Shown here piece after piece: positions 45,826 to 57,660 of a stretch of 64,000 nt of DNA. Source of the DNA: Microglena sp. YARC (taxonomy: Eukaryota; Chlorophyta; Chlorophyceae; Chlamydomonadales; Chlamydomonadaceae); the NCBI GenBank assembly GCA_022414725.1, contig CM039464.1, positions 5,462,477-5,526,476 on the forward strand, given 5' to 3'. The notes under the pieces are model-generated. The model searched no databases. It was not told the DNA's origin and saw only the letters and a program-made list of their open reading frames with translations. Numbering within the stretch: position 1 is the stretch's first letter; each line of letters starts with the position of its first letter. Made by a program: the position numbers and the translations under genes.

Positions 45826-46831
45826 TCAAGCTCTTCGTACAATCACTAATTAACCAATGCAATGTCAATTCATAATTAACAAACGTTATGTTAATTCATA
45901 CTAAACAAATTTCATTATTAACCAATGCAGTGTTCACCATCTCTCTAATCTGCATGGAATGGAATCATGGCACATCAAATAAGAATTGAGAGGAATAATT
46001 TTGTTCTCAGTTGGGGCAACTATATTCTATTATATTATATTTGTATGTACCGTATTTGATTTATATGAGTCATATGTAAAAATAAGGGTCAACACTGGCC
46101 TGCCTAAGACAATTTAATGTAATAATAGTCTCGTACTCTCGTATTCTCAAGGGCACAAGTTGTCTACGTATGTTTTGTATTCTGCAGATAGTTAGACGCC
46201 TTGTATTCTGCGGATGGTTAGACGCCTTAAAGCATTTATATCCGTGCAACAATTCAGCTACTTTTTTTGGAGGAGCCCCCTCTTCAAGGGGACAGGAGCC
46301 CCCAGGGTTACCCATTTGTCCGTCTGTGTGACCGGATGACCGTCTGACCATCTGACCGAGACGAAGCCTGACACGTCAGTCAATAATTCTGCTACTTCTT
46401 TGACACACTTTTCCTTCACTTTGCAGAGGTTGGATGAAACTCAAGTGTGTGCCTGAAAAGACGAAGGGCTGAGATGGGTTGGGGGCACCCATGCAAAAAC
46501 ATGGGTGCCCCCAACCCATCTCAGCCTGTAAAGGCGAAGGGCTGAGATAGGTTGGGGGCACCCATGCAAAAACATCGGTGCCTCCAACCCAACTCAGCCC
46601 TTTGTCTTCTGCTTCCTCTGCCCCGATTTCCTTTTTGGAGCTGCTCATGGCAGCTTCCAGTCAGCTCCATCAGGCAGCCACTGGGTCAAGCCCAATTTTT
46701 CCACTGCACCGGAGAGACTGCCGCATCAGCTTTCAAGTGCACTAGCTAGCTTCAGGGTTGGACCAAGGATGGGGAAAGGTAGCTGCCTAGAAGCTGCTAT
46801 GCGTAGCAGCCCCAACAAGAGACAGTGTCCT
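45826..46831. other. Intergenic with repeats
   Basis: AT-rich DNA to 46250, then a partial GGGGCGGGAGCCCCC-family repeat (46262-46385). Next come inverted and direct copies of GGTTGGGGGCACCCATGCAA (46475-46570). An inverted pair of GCAGCTTCTAG-type arms follows (46625-46820). Confidence 0.6.
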
Positions 46832-49800
46832 CTACCCTGATTTTCTCCGCAACAAGTTCAATGAATAAGTCAGCTTCGCTCTTTCTTGAAGCTCACGCAT
46901 CAGCTTGTCTGCAGCATAGAAAAAGGCAAATCAGTGAATGGACACCTAGGGCCGTTTGCTAGTGTGGTTGCTTATTTGTTTGTCAGTTCGCTTGCTTTTT
47001 TCTATGTTTGTTTCTTTGCTTGTTTCTTTACTTATTTTCTTGTGCTACAACAAGACAGGGGCAAGGTAAAAGCTTGTCTGCAGCATATATAAAGGCAAAT
47101 CAGTGAATGGACATCTAGGGCTTTTTGCTAGTGTGGTTGCTTGTTTGTTTGTCAGTTTGCTTGCTTTTTTCTATGTTTGTTTCTTTTCTTGTTTCTTTCT
47201 TTCTTTGTTCGTTTCTTTTCTTGTTTCTTTACTTATTTCCTTGTGACATGGCGAGACAGGGGCAAGGTAAAAGCTTGTCTGCATCATAGAAAAAGGCAAA
47301 TCAGTGAATGGGCACCTTGGGCCCTTTGCTTGTGTAATGCAAATTGATTATTTGTTTGTCTGTTTGCTTGCTTGCTTTTTTATATGTTTGTTTCTTTGCT
47401 TGTTTCTTTGCTTGCTTCTTTGCTACTTTGCTTGTGATCAGTATGAAAAGTTGAAAACACACAATTGTTGCTTTTCTGGAGACCCTCGGTCATCAATTTA
47501 ACCAAGCAATGCTTTACAATCGTCATCTGGTCCAGATGACGATTGTAAACCATTGTTTGGTTGTATCACTGATACCCTCACCCCTACCCCACCCCTGCCA
47601 TCACATATTCATAAGGACCGGCATATCATATGATTTTGACGAAAGGCGAGTATGATATCATATGATATCATACAGTCATACAAATTGTATCATATTATAC
47701 TGCATATAAATGGTAACTTTAGACCCGTCAGACTGCCGGCCTGACATGATATCATATGATAACATATTGCCGTTCCCAACAAGACAAATAGATAATCAGA
47801 TCATTCATGCAATCATATTCAATCATACTAGCACCCCAGCAACATCTCAATATATGATATCATACTAGCTCCCCAGCCAACATTTTTCAGACCTAGACAG
47901 TTCATGCGGGGCGGCAGACACTCCTTCCTTTAGGCCTTCCACGCACCTACAGGCAAAAACAGATCCCACATCTCTCCCTTCCACTCCCTTCCACTCCACT
48001 CCACTCCGTTCCACCCCTACCGTCACCTACCAATATATGATATCATACTAGCACCCCAGGCATCATTATCAGCCCTAGACAGTACATGCGGGGGACGACA
48101 ATCACTCCTTTCTTTAGCCCTTCCACGCACCTACAGGCAAACACTGATCCCACTCCCACTCCACTTCCTACCACTCCACTCCCTTCCACTCCACTCCCTT
48201 CCACTCCATTCCACCCCTACCATCACCTACCAATACATGATATCATACTAGCACCCCAGGCATCATTATCAGCCCTAGACAGTACATGCGGGGGACGGCA
48301 ATCACTCCTTTCTTTAGCCCTTCCACGCACCTACAGGCGAACACAGATCCCACGTCACCCCCACTCCACTCCCTTCTGCTCCACTCCTTCCCACTCTTTT
48401 CCACCCCAACTCCACTCCATTCCCTCCCCACTCCACTCCCTTCCACTCCACTCCTTCCCACTCCACTCCACTCCACCCTCACTCCATTCCACTCCCACTC
48501 CACTCCATTCCACCCCCACTCCACTCCCTTCCACTCCCTTCCACTCCATTCCCACTCCACTCCATTCCCTGCCACCCCATTCCACTCCACTCTCTTCCAC
48601 TCCACTCCACGCCCTTCCATTCCACTCCACTCCCTTCCACTCCACTCCCTTCCAATCCACTCCACTCCCTTCTACTACACTCCCATTTATCTCCATTCCA
48701 CTCCACTCCACTCCCATTTCACTCCATTCCCACTTCCACTCCACTCCCACTCCACTCCCTTCCACTCCCACTCCACTCCACTCCATTCCCACTAATTTCC
48801 ACTCCCTTCCACTCCTCTCCCTTTCACTCCACTCTCACTCCACTCCATTCCATTCCACTCAACTCCATTCCACTCAACTCTTTTCCACTTCCTTCCATTC
48901 CACTACCACTCCACTCCCTTCCATTCAATTCCCACTCAACTCCATTCCATTCCTTTCCACTTCACTCCACTCCATTCCCACTCCATTCCAATCCACGCCC
49001 ACTCCACTCTCTGCCACCCCAGTCCACAAAATTCCACTCCACTCCATACCAGCCAACCCATACCAACCCATATCAAAATATCATATCATCCTCACCCATG
49101 GCAGCATTTTCAGCCCAGAAAAGTAAATGCGGGGGACGGCAATCACTCCTTTTTTTAGCCCTCCCACGCACCTACAGGCAAACACAAATCCCACTCCACC
49201 CCCACTCCGCTCCCACTCCACTCTATTCCACTCCCTTCCACTCCATTCCAACTCCCTTCCACTCCCTTCCACTCCACTCCACTCCACTCCATTCCCACTC
49301 CACTCCATTCCCACTCCACTCCATTCCCACTCTGCTCTCTTCCCACTCCACTCCCTTCCACTCCAACTCCACTCCCTTCCACTCCGCTCCACTCCCAGCC
49401 ACTCCATTCTACGCCCACTCCACTCCCTACCACCCCATTCCACTAAATTCCTCTCCACTCCATACCAGCCTACCCATACCAACACAAATCAAACTAGCAC
49501 CCCAGCCTCACCCTCGGCAGCATTTCACCCTTGAAAAGTACATGTGGGGCGACAATCACTCCTTTCCTTAGCCCTTCCACGCACCTACTGACAAACACAG
49601 ATCCTACTCCTGACATCATACTGGCACCCCAGCCTCACCCCTGGCAGCATTTTCAGCCCTAGACAGTTCATGCGGTACGGAAATTCCTTTCCTTAGCCCT
49701 CCCACGCACCTTCAGACAAACACAGATCCCACTCCACCCCCACTCCTCTCCCATTCCACTCCACTCCACTCCATTCCCACTACATTCCACCCCTACCATC

Positions 49801-52800
49801 AAAATTTGACATCATACTGGCACCCCAGCCTCACCCCTGGCAGCATTTTCAGCCCTAGACAGTTCATGCGGTACGGAAATCACTCCTTTCCATAGCCCTC
49901 CCACGCACCTACAGACAAACACAGATCCCGCTCCACCCCCACTCCTCTCCCATTCCACTCCGCTCCCACTCCACTCCATTTCCATTCCATTCCACCCCCC
50001 CTATCCCCTATCAATACATGACATCTACATACTAGCACCCCAGCCTCACCCCTGGCAGCATTTTCAGCCCTTGAAAGTACATGCAGTACAGCAATCACTC
50101 CAATAGTTAGCCCTTCGACACACCTACAGGCAAACACAGATCCAACTCCACTCCCATTCCACTACATTCCACTCCACTCCATAACAGCTTACCTATACCA
50201 ACACATATCAAAATATCACATCATCCTCACCCCTGGCAGCATTTTCAGCCCTGGAAAGTACATGCGGTACAGCAATCACTCCTTTCTTTATCCCCTGCTC
50301 AACCATCGTTGCCATGCTGGCAGTGGAGCGAACGCCTGATGACAGGTCATTGCCCAACGACCCTAGCTCCGAAACCATGTCTGTCACCTGGAATAGGGCA
50401 GGCGGGGGAAAGCAGTCGGTATGGGAGTTAAAAAACAGATAGCACGCCTTGTTACGAGGCGTGAGGTTGAGGGGGACAGCCTGTTTGCTTTCACTTGGGC
50501 GGACCACTGTCGATATGGGAGACAACAACATAGCTTTCTTTTCAGCTACGAGCAGCAGCTTCTAGGCAACTCCCTGAGCCAGCCACTGGGCTAGGCCCCA
50601 AGACTCCAACAGTACTGAAAACATGATTCTGTAAGCTTCCAGATGCACTACGATGCTATATGCTTGGCTGGGTAATGATAACGCCTGGTGGGGCGTGGTG
50701 TTAAGGGAGCCCGTCGTACGCGGGTGGGGAGCGGTCTCCTACCTCAACTGGACAAGCTACCATCCCGGTTGACAACGACCTGCAACGCCAAGAGCGACCG
50801 AAGGGGGAGTCGAACCCCCGACTCTTCATCCTCAAGCGATCTGGTCTACCACTAGACCATTGTACATTACTGAAAGGGGCTGCTTGGATGGGTAGCAAAC
50901 CAGGGGAGCTACTTAGAAGCTGCCGTTCGTAGCTGAAAGAAAAGCCATGGACGACAGGATAGCTGACATCGCCATAGGCGGCAGTCAACTAGAAGCTGCT
51001 ACTGGTAGCCCCCAAAGTAAAGGGCGGGTAGGGGGGGCCGGTGTGTGTGTGTGTGTGTGGGGGGGGAGGGGGGCACCCATACCCCCCCCCCCCCCACCAC
51101 CCCACCCCACACACACACACCAGCCATACCAAAGTAAAGGACAGACACGTCCTATGCAGCGTTGCAAGCGCTGCAGAAAATTGGCGGAGAGTGTTGGCAA
51201 AGGAACGACAGGTGGCAACGGACTGGAGCTGGCCAAAAGCCAGTTTGTTATTAGACAGTTGGCTGAGGTGTCAGGCTTCGCTTTGGGGGTCGGGCGGGCG
51301 GGCGCACAAACGGACAACGGGGTGAATCTTGGGGCTTCAGCCCCCCAAAAGGGAGGACTCCACAAAAAAAAACTGCTGATCTCCATTGGAGGTTAGCCCC
51401 AGTGCAAGCAAACGGGCTGCCTTCCTCAACCTCACGCCTCGTAATAAGGCGTTATATTTATTCATTTAATTGCCTCCATTCAGGAGAAGAGCACAACAGC
51501 CGCAGTCAGAGTCTGAGATCTCCTGTTCCACCAGCTTCATCACTGCAGCTAGCTGTAGATTGCCCACAATAAAAAGGTGCACACCTCCGCTCCCGAAAGC
51601 CACCCAAAACAGGCCTAAAACAGGCTAAAAACAGGCCAAAAACAAAAGCAGGCTTAAAACAGGCCAAAAACAAAAACAGGCCAACGACAAAAACAGGCCA
51701 AAAACAAAAACAGGCCAAAAACAAAAACAGGCCAAAAACAAAAACAGGCCAAAAACAAAAAAACAGGCCAAAAACAAAAAAACAGGCCAAAAACAAAAAC
51801 AGGCCAAAAACAAAAACAGGCCGAAAACAAAAACAGGCTTAAAACAGGCCAAAAACAAAAACAGGCTTAAAACAAGCCTAAAACAAAAACAGGCTTCAAA
51901 CAAAAACAGGCCAAAAACAAAAACCGGCCAAAAACAAAAACAGGCCAAAAATAAAAACAGGCCAAAAACAAAAACAGGCCAAGAACAAAAACAGGCCAAA
52001 AACAAAAACAGGCCAAAAACAAAAACAGGCCAAAAACAAAATCAGGCCAAAAACAAAAACAGGCTTAAAACAAAAACAGGCTTAAAACAGGCCAAAAACA
52101 AAAACAGGCTTAAAACAGGCCAAAAACAAAAACAGGCCAAAAACAAAAACAGGCCAAAAACAAAAACAGGCCAAAAACAAAAACAGGCCTTAAACAGGCC
52201 AAAATCAAAATCAGAAGCAGTCCCTAGAAGCTGCTACAGGTAGTCCCAGAATAATATAATTATATAAATAATAAATAATAATATAATAATATAATAATCT
52301 AAATAATAATATAATAAAACAGTGTGTACCTCCATTCCTGACAGGCGCAGAACAGCTGCTGTATCTGGGATCTCCATTTCCACCGGCTTCCATCACTGCA
52401 GCTAGCAGTAGCCCACAATAAAAAAGGTGCGCACCTCCACTCCCGAAAGCCACCAAAAACAGCCCCCAAAACAGGCCTAGAACAGGCAGTTTTTTTTGTG
52501 TGCGACCAGTCGCCAAATCTGCGACCCAGGTGCGACCACCGTGCGACCCTCAGGTGTGCAAGTTTAGGGCGAAATGGGCTCTTGGTCGCCATTAAGTGCG
52601 ACCGCGAGTGAGTGTTTTGCGCCCTGGGTCGCACCTGGGTCGCACAGGCCCAGCCCAGCTGGCTAGCTAGCTAGCTATAAGTAAGCCAGCTCTTGTCAGT
52701 ACTGAAAGAACTGAAACTGACCCCTGAGGCCAACTGCCTAAGCCAGAAAGTACAGTAGTGCAGCCGTGGAGTTACTCCCGCGTTCCAACTGCCACCAGGG

Positions 52801-55008
52801 GTGAGGGGTGGGCACTGTTCCAGTCAAGCTTCGTTTGTTGATTTGTTGATTATTGCGCAGGCTGTATCTACCAAGTGCAGTCGTGGCAATGACAAGTTTG
52901 TCGCGCGTCTTTAATCCAGTCGCGACTACTCCTTTGAAACCCGTTAGAATGGCCATGTGAGTCAATACACACCACCCACCCCTCTCCCAATGTCTTTCCA
53001 AAGCACCGCCACCATCTCTAGTCGTCAAATTCATGGGAGAAGTCGGACCTTGGGCGCGGCCCCCTCCCCCTCAACCCCTGCCTTAGGGAAATTGCTTAGA
53101 CAGAGGTCTAGGCCATGCCAGCAGAGTTTGCACCAACACAGGAGACAAGTGTGATGAGGGTGTATGTGTGTACAGACCCCCCCCCCCACCCCCCCCCCCC
53201 ACACACACACACACACACACAAACGCTAAGACCACAATTGATAGTATCACATTTTGCATGATGTGATATGATCGAGCAGACCCTTTTCTTATGATGCGCA
53301 AGGAATGTGTATTGATGATAACTTAATAGTGAGTATGTTTTAGGTTGGAATGTTGGGGCTAGGTTGTAGTACTAGATCCAGTGGTTACTTTTCTGTACAA
53401 TTAGAGGATAGACAAAGTTGTTACAAACCAGTGGTACATATGTCATCCTTGTCCAACGTGCATGTTTTCTAAGCTCCCCCCCCCAAAAAAGAATCCCGGG
53501 GGGCTACGCCCCCCAAACCCCCATTAAGGTAGCGGCGCTTCACGCTACCGCACCGTCCCAGAATCAGGCTTTGGTCGCCACTTGTGGCCCTACCAAAATG
53601 GCCTCAAGATTTATGAAAAAAAGACCCAAAACAAAAACAGCGGCAGTCTCTAGAAGGGAGCCCCAGAGTATAAATAAAATTGTAAATAATAATATAATAA
53701 TATATCTCCATATGTGCCTTAGTCCAAAAACGCTATAAGTTGGTACAAGATTGTGGTACAGAACCACACAGGCCCCAAAATGCTCGGAATCAAATTCTGT
53801 CTGGCCCACCTTTCGCGCAATTGTGTCCGCTACGCGCACATGTATTTCTGGCCCGCATTCGCATGCGGTCGCGAGCAGCCTTGTACGGAAGACCGGTGGC
53901 AGTACATCAGATGTGCGATAAATTGTGGTACAAATCTAGATCGCGCTAGACACGAGGCCGCGCGAGCTATTCCGAATCATGTTACCGCGGGACGAAAGGC
54001 TTATCAAACCCCTACCACAAGGTCGGAGGCTGCGCTTCAGCCTTGGCCTCGGAATTTACTGAGATAGCAGTACTACTCGAAAATTCACCTGATCAACTCC
54101 CAATCCCACCTCCCGACTTGAGATTTCACCCCCCTTTCCCAAATCAAAAACGAACTTCGTATGTGGATGTTTAAAAGCAAGTTGGAAAAAAGTTGTTTTT
54201 TGAATATTTTTTGAAAAGTAATTTCGAATTTTGAATTTTGAAATAAATAATAAATAAAAAAAGTCTTCATCCTACGAAGCAAATCTAAGACGCAAAATGA
54301 AACAATTCAGGCTGTGCAGCGTTGTACCACACTTAGGGCACCCACAATATGTAAAGAATCAGTCTTTTTGGGGTCCATATTCACCCGTATTGCCCATGTA
54401 CTGCCATCCAAAACCTGATGTAACATTTCATTTATGAGGAAAGATGTTCACAATATGGCTACCTACTTTCTATTTTATGAAAACTTGTTTTTGATAGTGA
54501 TTGGCTCCGTTCCACTTCTGCGCAAAATCCGTACCGACTATAGGAGCCCCATAGTGAAAAAAAGCACATGTTTTGCTTTGCCTGCTTCCCACCACCTGAG
54601 AGAACCCAACTCAGAGTATTTATATGGTTGAACTGATGTGGTTAGGCAACTTATTGGCAAAAAAAAGTTTTCTTTGGACTTGAGGTAGTAGGTGAAAACC
54701 ATCCGTACCACTCAGGGTCGGACTTCAGCACTTTTGGAGATAAATTATAAATAATAATTGAATAATTGATACTATAAATGAGAATACAATCAAACAGTGC
54801 GTACCTCCATTCCTGACAGGCGCATAACAGCTGCTGTTCCAGGGATCTCCATTTCCACTGGCTTCATCACTGCAGCTAGCAGTAGATTGCCCACAATAAA
54901 AAGGTGCACAGCTCCACTCCCAAAAGGCCCCCAAAATAGGCCCAACACAAAAACGCGACAGTCCCTAGAAGCTGCTACAGGCAGCCCCAGAATATTAATA
55001 TAAATAAC

Positions 55009-55063
<55 letters not shown>

Positions 55064-55442
55064 TTAATAATAATAACAACACTATAAATAGTCATATAAT
55101 AAAACAGTGCGCACCTCCATTCCTGACAGGCGCATAACAGCTGCTGTATCAGGGATCTCCTTCTCCACTAGCTTCATCACAGCATGAGTGCGTATGATCA
55201 GCCTGGCTAGGGCTAATACGGCAGGTATGGAAGACAAGAGGACAGCTGCCGCCGCCATGCACAATATGAAAATTCCGCAGGAAAAAATGAGGGAGGGCAG
55301 TGTAGGGTGGGAGAGTATCCCCTCTACCACACCCACAGCGGTACGTGTACTGCCCCGTGACCTATGCGGGGCAGTACAACTGCCTGGGACTAGGGGCATG
55401 CCACTCCTGGTACTGCTGTTTAGAAGCACTGAAGATGAGCTG
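46832..55442 (-). CDS. DUF948-type membrane protein, three exons recognised, 5' end missing
   Basis: Exons on the minus strand: 55442-55115, 50387-50271, 46903-46832. The first encodes a hydrophobic segment (LIFSCGIFILCMAAAAVLLS), then AVMKLVEKEIPDTAAVMRLS ending GME at a GTGCGC donor. The second continues in phase 0 as VTDMVSELGSLGNDLSSGVR...VEQGIKK. The join gives the DUF948 pattern (one membrane span, then LSGMEVTDMVSEL and an amphipathic helix). Plant relatives are chloroplast-predicted proteins of unknown function. The third exon (LMRELQERAKLTYSL, TAG) is weaker. The first exon starts at an acceptor (CCATTGCAG), so at least one upstream exon is expected. Introns show the same end-copy arrays as FAAH. 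Confidence 0.62.
46904..47440 (-). repeat. DUF948 gene intron 2, acceptor-side array
   Basis: Three units near 190 bp repeat the junction CTGCAGACAAGCTTTTACC (the real one is CTGCAGACAAGCTGATGCG) followed by AAACAAGAAACAAG filler. Confidence 0.8.
47880..50300 (-). repeat. DUF948 gene intron 2, donor-side array
   Basis: About nine units carry minus-strand copies of the end of exon 2 (AAAGAAAGGAGTGATTGC then GT), codons KKGVIA. They are separated by a long CCACTCCATTCCACTC minisatellite (about 48140-49470) and by GTGTTTGCCTGTAGGTGCG. The nearest units are about 95% alike by eye. Confidence 0.88.
50528..50948. mobile_element. Foldback element with nested SINE
   Basis: Arms of about 45 bp (GCTTTCTTTTCAGCTACGAG ... 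CTTCTAGGCAACTCCC at 50533-50575; reversed at 50893-50945) face each other. The interior is non-coding and is split by the SINE at 50673-50880. Similar arm sequences recur at 43410, 46625-46820, 62820-63000 and inside other arrays. Confidence 0.7.
50673..50880 (-). mobile_element. tRNA-derived SINE, copy B
   Basis: The minus strand has a pol III A box TGGTCTAGTGG and B box GGTTCGACTCC in a tRNA-like head. A body with CGTACGACGGGCTCCCTTAA follows, then the end CACGCCCCACCAGGCGTTAT. Flanks TGCTTGGCTGGG and TGCTTGGATGGG (50661-50672, 50881-50892) are a 12-bp duplication with one mismatch. No acceptor stem, so not a tRNA gene. Confidence 0.9.
50949..51470. other. Simple sequence and GGGGCGGGAGCCCCC-family repeat (reversed)
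   Basis: (GT)n and poly(G)/poly(C) at 51043-51120. Then a diverged reversed copy of the dispersed repeat (GCAGCGTTGCAAGCG...AAAATTGGCGGAG) at 51150-51370, and a reversed fragment of the TTACGAGGCGTGAGG repeat at 51418-51445. Confidence 0.65.
51480..52475 (-). repeat. DUF948 gene intron 1 donor-side copies and AACAGGCCAAAAACAA minisatellite
   Basis: Two copies of the exon 1 3' end with donor (51485-51600 and 52315-52445; codons AVMK.VE.EIPDTAAV.RLSGMEV). Between them a 16-18 bp minisatellite, core AACAGGCCAAAAACAA, runs from 51606 to 52210. Another copy is at 54795-54900. Confidence 0.88.
52487..52675 (-). mobile_element. GTCGCA-rich retroposon-like repeat, copy 2
   Basis: Same family as 36384-36590: plus-strand T-run, GTGCGACCAGTCGCCAAATC, GGTGCGACCACCGTGCGACC, ending CCCAGCTGGCTAGCTAGC. 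No clear target duplication seen here. Confidence 0.65.
52676..54780. other. Part of DUF948 gene intron 1, no exon recognised
   Basis: Mixed sequence with poly(C)/(CA)n at 53177-53221 and a palindromic CCCCGGGGGGC...CCCCCC block at 53470-53525. AT-rich DNA lies at 54080-54300. The open frames show no recognisable motif. A hidden exon cannot be excluded. Confidence 0.4.
54790..55080 (-). repeat. Exon-end copy and (AAT)n microsatellite
   Basis: A copy of the DUF948 exon 1 3' end with donor (54795-54900, VMKPVEMEIP.TAAVMRLSGM) is followed on the plus strand by a (AAT)n tract at 55010-55068. Confidence 0.88.
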
Positions 55443-55482
55443 CTGCAATGGAAAAACAAATCGTCGGTGGTGTCAGGGAACG

Positions 55483-56262
55483 CAGTGGGGGAAATGAGGG
55501 GGCTTGGAGGCTCGAAATTGGAAATAAGGGGGCTTGGAATTATAAATTAGGGAGCTTGGAATTGGAAATGAGGGGCTTGGAACTGGAAATGAGGGGGCTT
55601 GGAGGCTTAAAATTGGAAATTAGGGGGCTTGGAAATATAAATTAGGGGGCTTGGAATTGGAAATGAGGGGGCTTGGAATTGGAAATGAGGGGGTCTGGGG
55701 ACTTGGAATTGGAAATAAGGGGGCTTGGACATGGAAATTAGGGGGCTTGAACATGGAAATAAGGGGGCTTGGAATTGGAAATGAGGGGGTCTGGGAATTG
55801 GAAATGAGGTGGCTTGGGGACTTTGAATTGGAAATAAGGGGGCTTGGACATGGAAATCAGGGGGCTTGGAATTGGAAATAGGGGAGCTTGGAATTGGAAA
55901 TGAGGGGGTCTGGAAATTGGAAATTAGGTGGCTTGGGGACTTTGAATTGGAAATAAGGGGGCTTGGACATGGAAATTAGGGGGCTTGGAATTGGAAATAG
56001 GAGGGCTTGGAATTGGAAGTGGGGGTTAATGGAAATTGGAAATGAGGTGGCTTGGGACTTGGAAGTCGCAAATGCGGGAATAGGAACTGGAAATGAGGGG
56101 CTTGGAGGCTTAGAATTTGAAATGAGGGGTCTTAGAAATAGAAATAAGGGAGCTTGGAATTGGAGATGGGGGGGGGAGGGGGGGGGGGGGGGGGGGGTAA
56201 TTGGAAATGAGGGGGCTTGGGGGCTTGGAATTGCAAATGACTAAATGAGGGACTTGGAACAA
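55483..56262 (-). repeat. 28-bp minisatellite (GGGGGCTTGGAATTGGAAAT)
   Basis: About 27 imperfect units. It lies immediately before the first recognised DUF948 exon, where an intron would be expected. By analogy it may be derived from the end of an unseen upstream exon. A poly(G) run is at 56168-56198. Confidence 0.85.
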
Positions 56263-56996
56263 GGGCGTGACCGCCCTTGTGTTGGGGCGGACCAATTGGA
56301 CCAAGGGATCCACTGGTGGATGGGGATGGGGATGGGTAGCCCTGCTGGAACATGGAGGGGCGGTAACTAGGGTTGTTTTGTGTGCGGTGTGCGGTGTGTG
56401 TGACCTTGTTGCTGCCCTCGTGTTAGGTATAGGGATCCGATGGGGATGGGGAGCTAGGGTTGTTTGGTGTGCGGTGTGCGTAGCCTTGTTGCTGCCCTCG
56501 TGGCTGTTCTTGCGGAACGTATGTCTTGTTTACCGCGCTTTGGTATACAGTTGCGCGTTACCTCATAGACTGGGGCTGTGCACCCTCCGGCTGTGACTAG
56601 GCAATTTTCTTCGAGGTGACTTGACTGCCGAATCCTAACGTCAAGTGGTTTGGGGCGCAGTTTGACTTAAATGTACCTGGAAGATGAGGTGACGTGACTC
56701 GGATACAACTTGTCTGAAATTTGCTTCGAGTCGGAGTAGAGGTGACAGTCTTTGCGAGTTTCTGCGAGTTTATCGAGCTGCCTGCCGTTTGCAAACGTCA
56801 GTTGGAGCGGTCCAAATGCAATTTGTAGGGCGAACCCTTAGGTTCTTTAGCGCCTCCGTTTGGCGCACCCGGCAGTACGGCTGTTGTACCGAATTCGCTA
56901 CCCATGGAGGGGCGGTAAATATATGTGTAAAATAGACGTGAGACGAAGCAGTTAGAACAACCCAGGCATCAAGTATGTATAGTAGTCCCCCCCTCC

Positions 56997-57045
<49 letters not shown>

Positions 57046-57444
57046 ACGTATACCCCCCGATAGCAGTATAGCTAATCAGGGGATGATTTGGATTTGGGTC
57101 TCGTACTTCGTAGTTCGTACCTCCGCCTTTTCAGGCAAAACTCAAACAATTCTCAGAATTCACAGAATTCACAATTCTTAGGTAAAAATTCAGAATTCTC
57201 GGGCCAACTTATCAAATTCGAGTTACGAACTACGACCAACGTAGTGTTTCTAAAACCCAAATCAAAATCATCCACTGAATTGCTTTAACATCACTTCACC
57301 AAACTCCTAAGATGGTTTCCAAGGTACTAACATGGGTTGTAAGGTGCTAACACATGACACCTCACTCGTAGCATGGGAGGTTTCTGGGATAATTCAGGCT
57401 ATTTAAGGCTATTTCAGGCTATTTTAGGCTACTTATCTCTGGAA
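56263..57444. other. No gene recognised
   Basis: GGTGTGCGGTGTGCGT-type short repeats at 56375-56480 and poly(C)/(CA)n at 56987-57040. A minus-strand frame at 56270-56353 (starting MFQQGYPSPSPSTSGS) might be a leader exon of the DUF948 gene, but nothing confirms it. Confidence 0.35.
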
Positions 57445-57660
57445 AAGTCCTATGCAGCGTCGCAAGCAAAGCGGAAAATTGGCGGAGTGTGTTGGCAACG
57501 GAACGAAAGGTGGCAACGATGGAGCTGACCGAAGCGAGTTAGTTGCGCGACCGTTGGCTGACATGTCAGGCTTCAAGTTTTTTTTTTCCCGGTCAAACGG
57601 ACAAATGGGTAAACATGGGGGCTCCCGCCCCCTTGAAGAGGGGGCTCCGTCAAAAAGCCT
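57445..57660 (-). repeat. Dispersed repeat, GGGGCGGGAGCCCCC family, reversed copy
   Basis: Reversed relative to 12840-13062 and about equally long. The plus strand stays open: QRRKQSGKLAECVGNGTKGG ... GGSRPLEEGAPS. This parallels the frame in the 12840 copy. Confidence 0.75.

Noticed and set aside
48086..49126. Open frame of 346 codons rich in Ser, Thr, Pro and His
   Set aside because: A read-through of the CCACTCCATTCC minisatellite; all frames on both strands are similarly open.
50795..50870. tRNA gene on the minus strand (A box, B box, T arm)
   Set aside because: No 7-bp acceptor stem and a poor anticodon stem; the unit continues into a shared body and has target-site duplications, so it is a SINE head. 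The same holds for 60050-60125 and 62600-62670.
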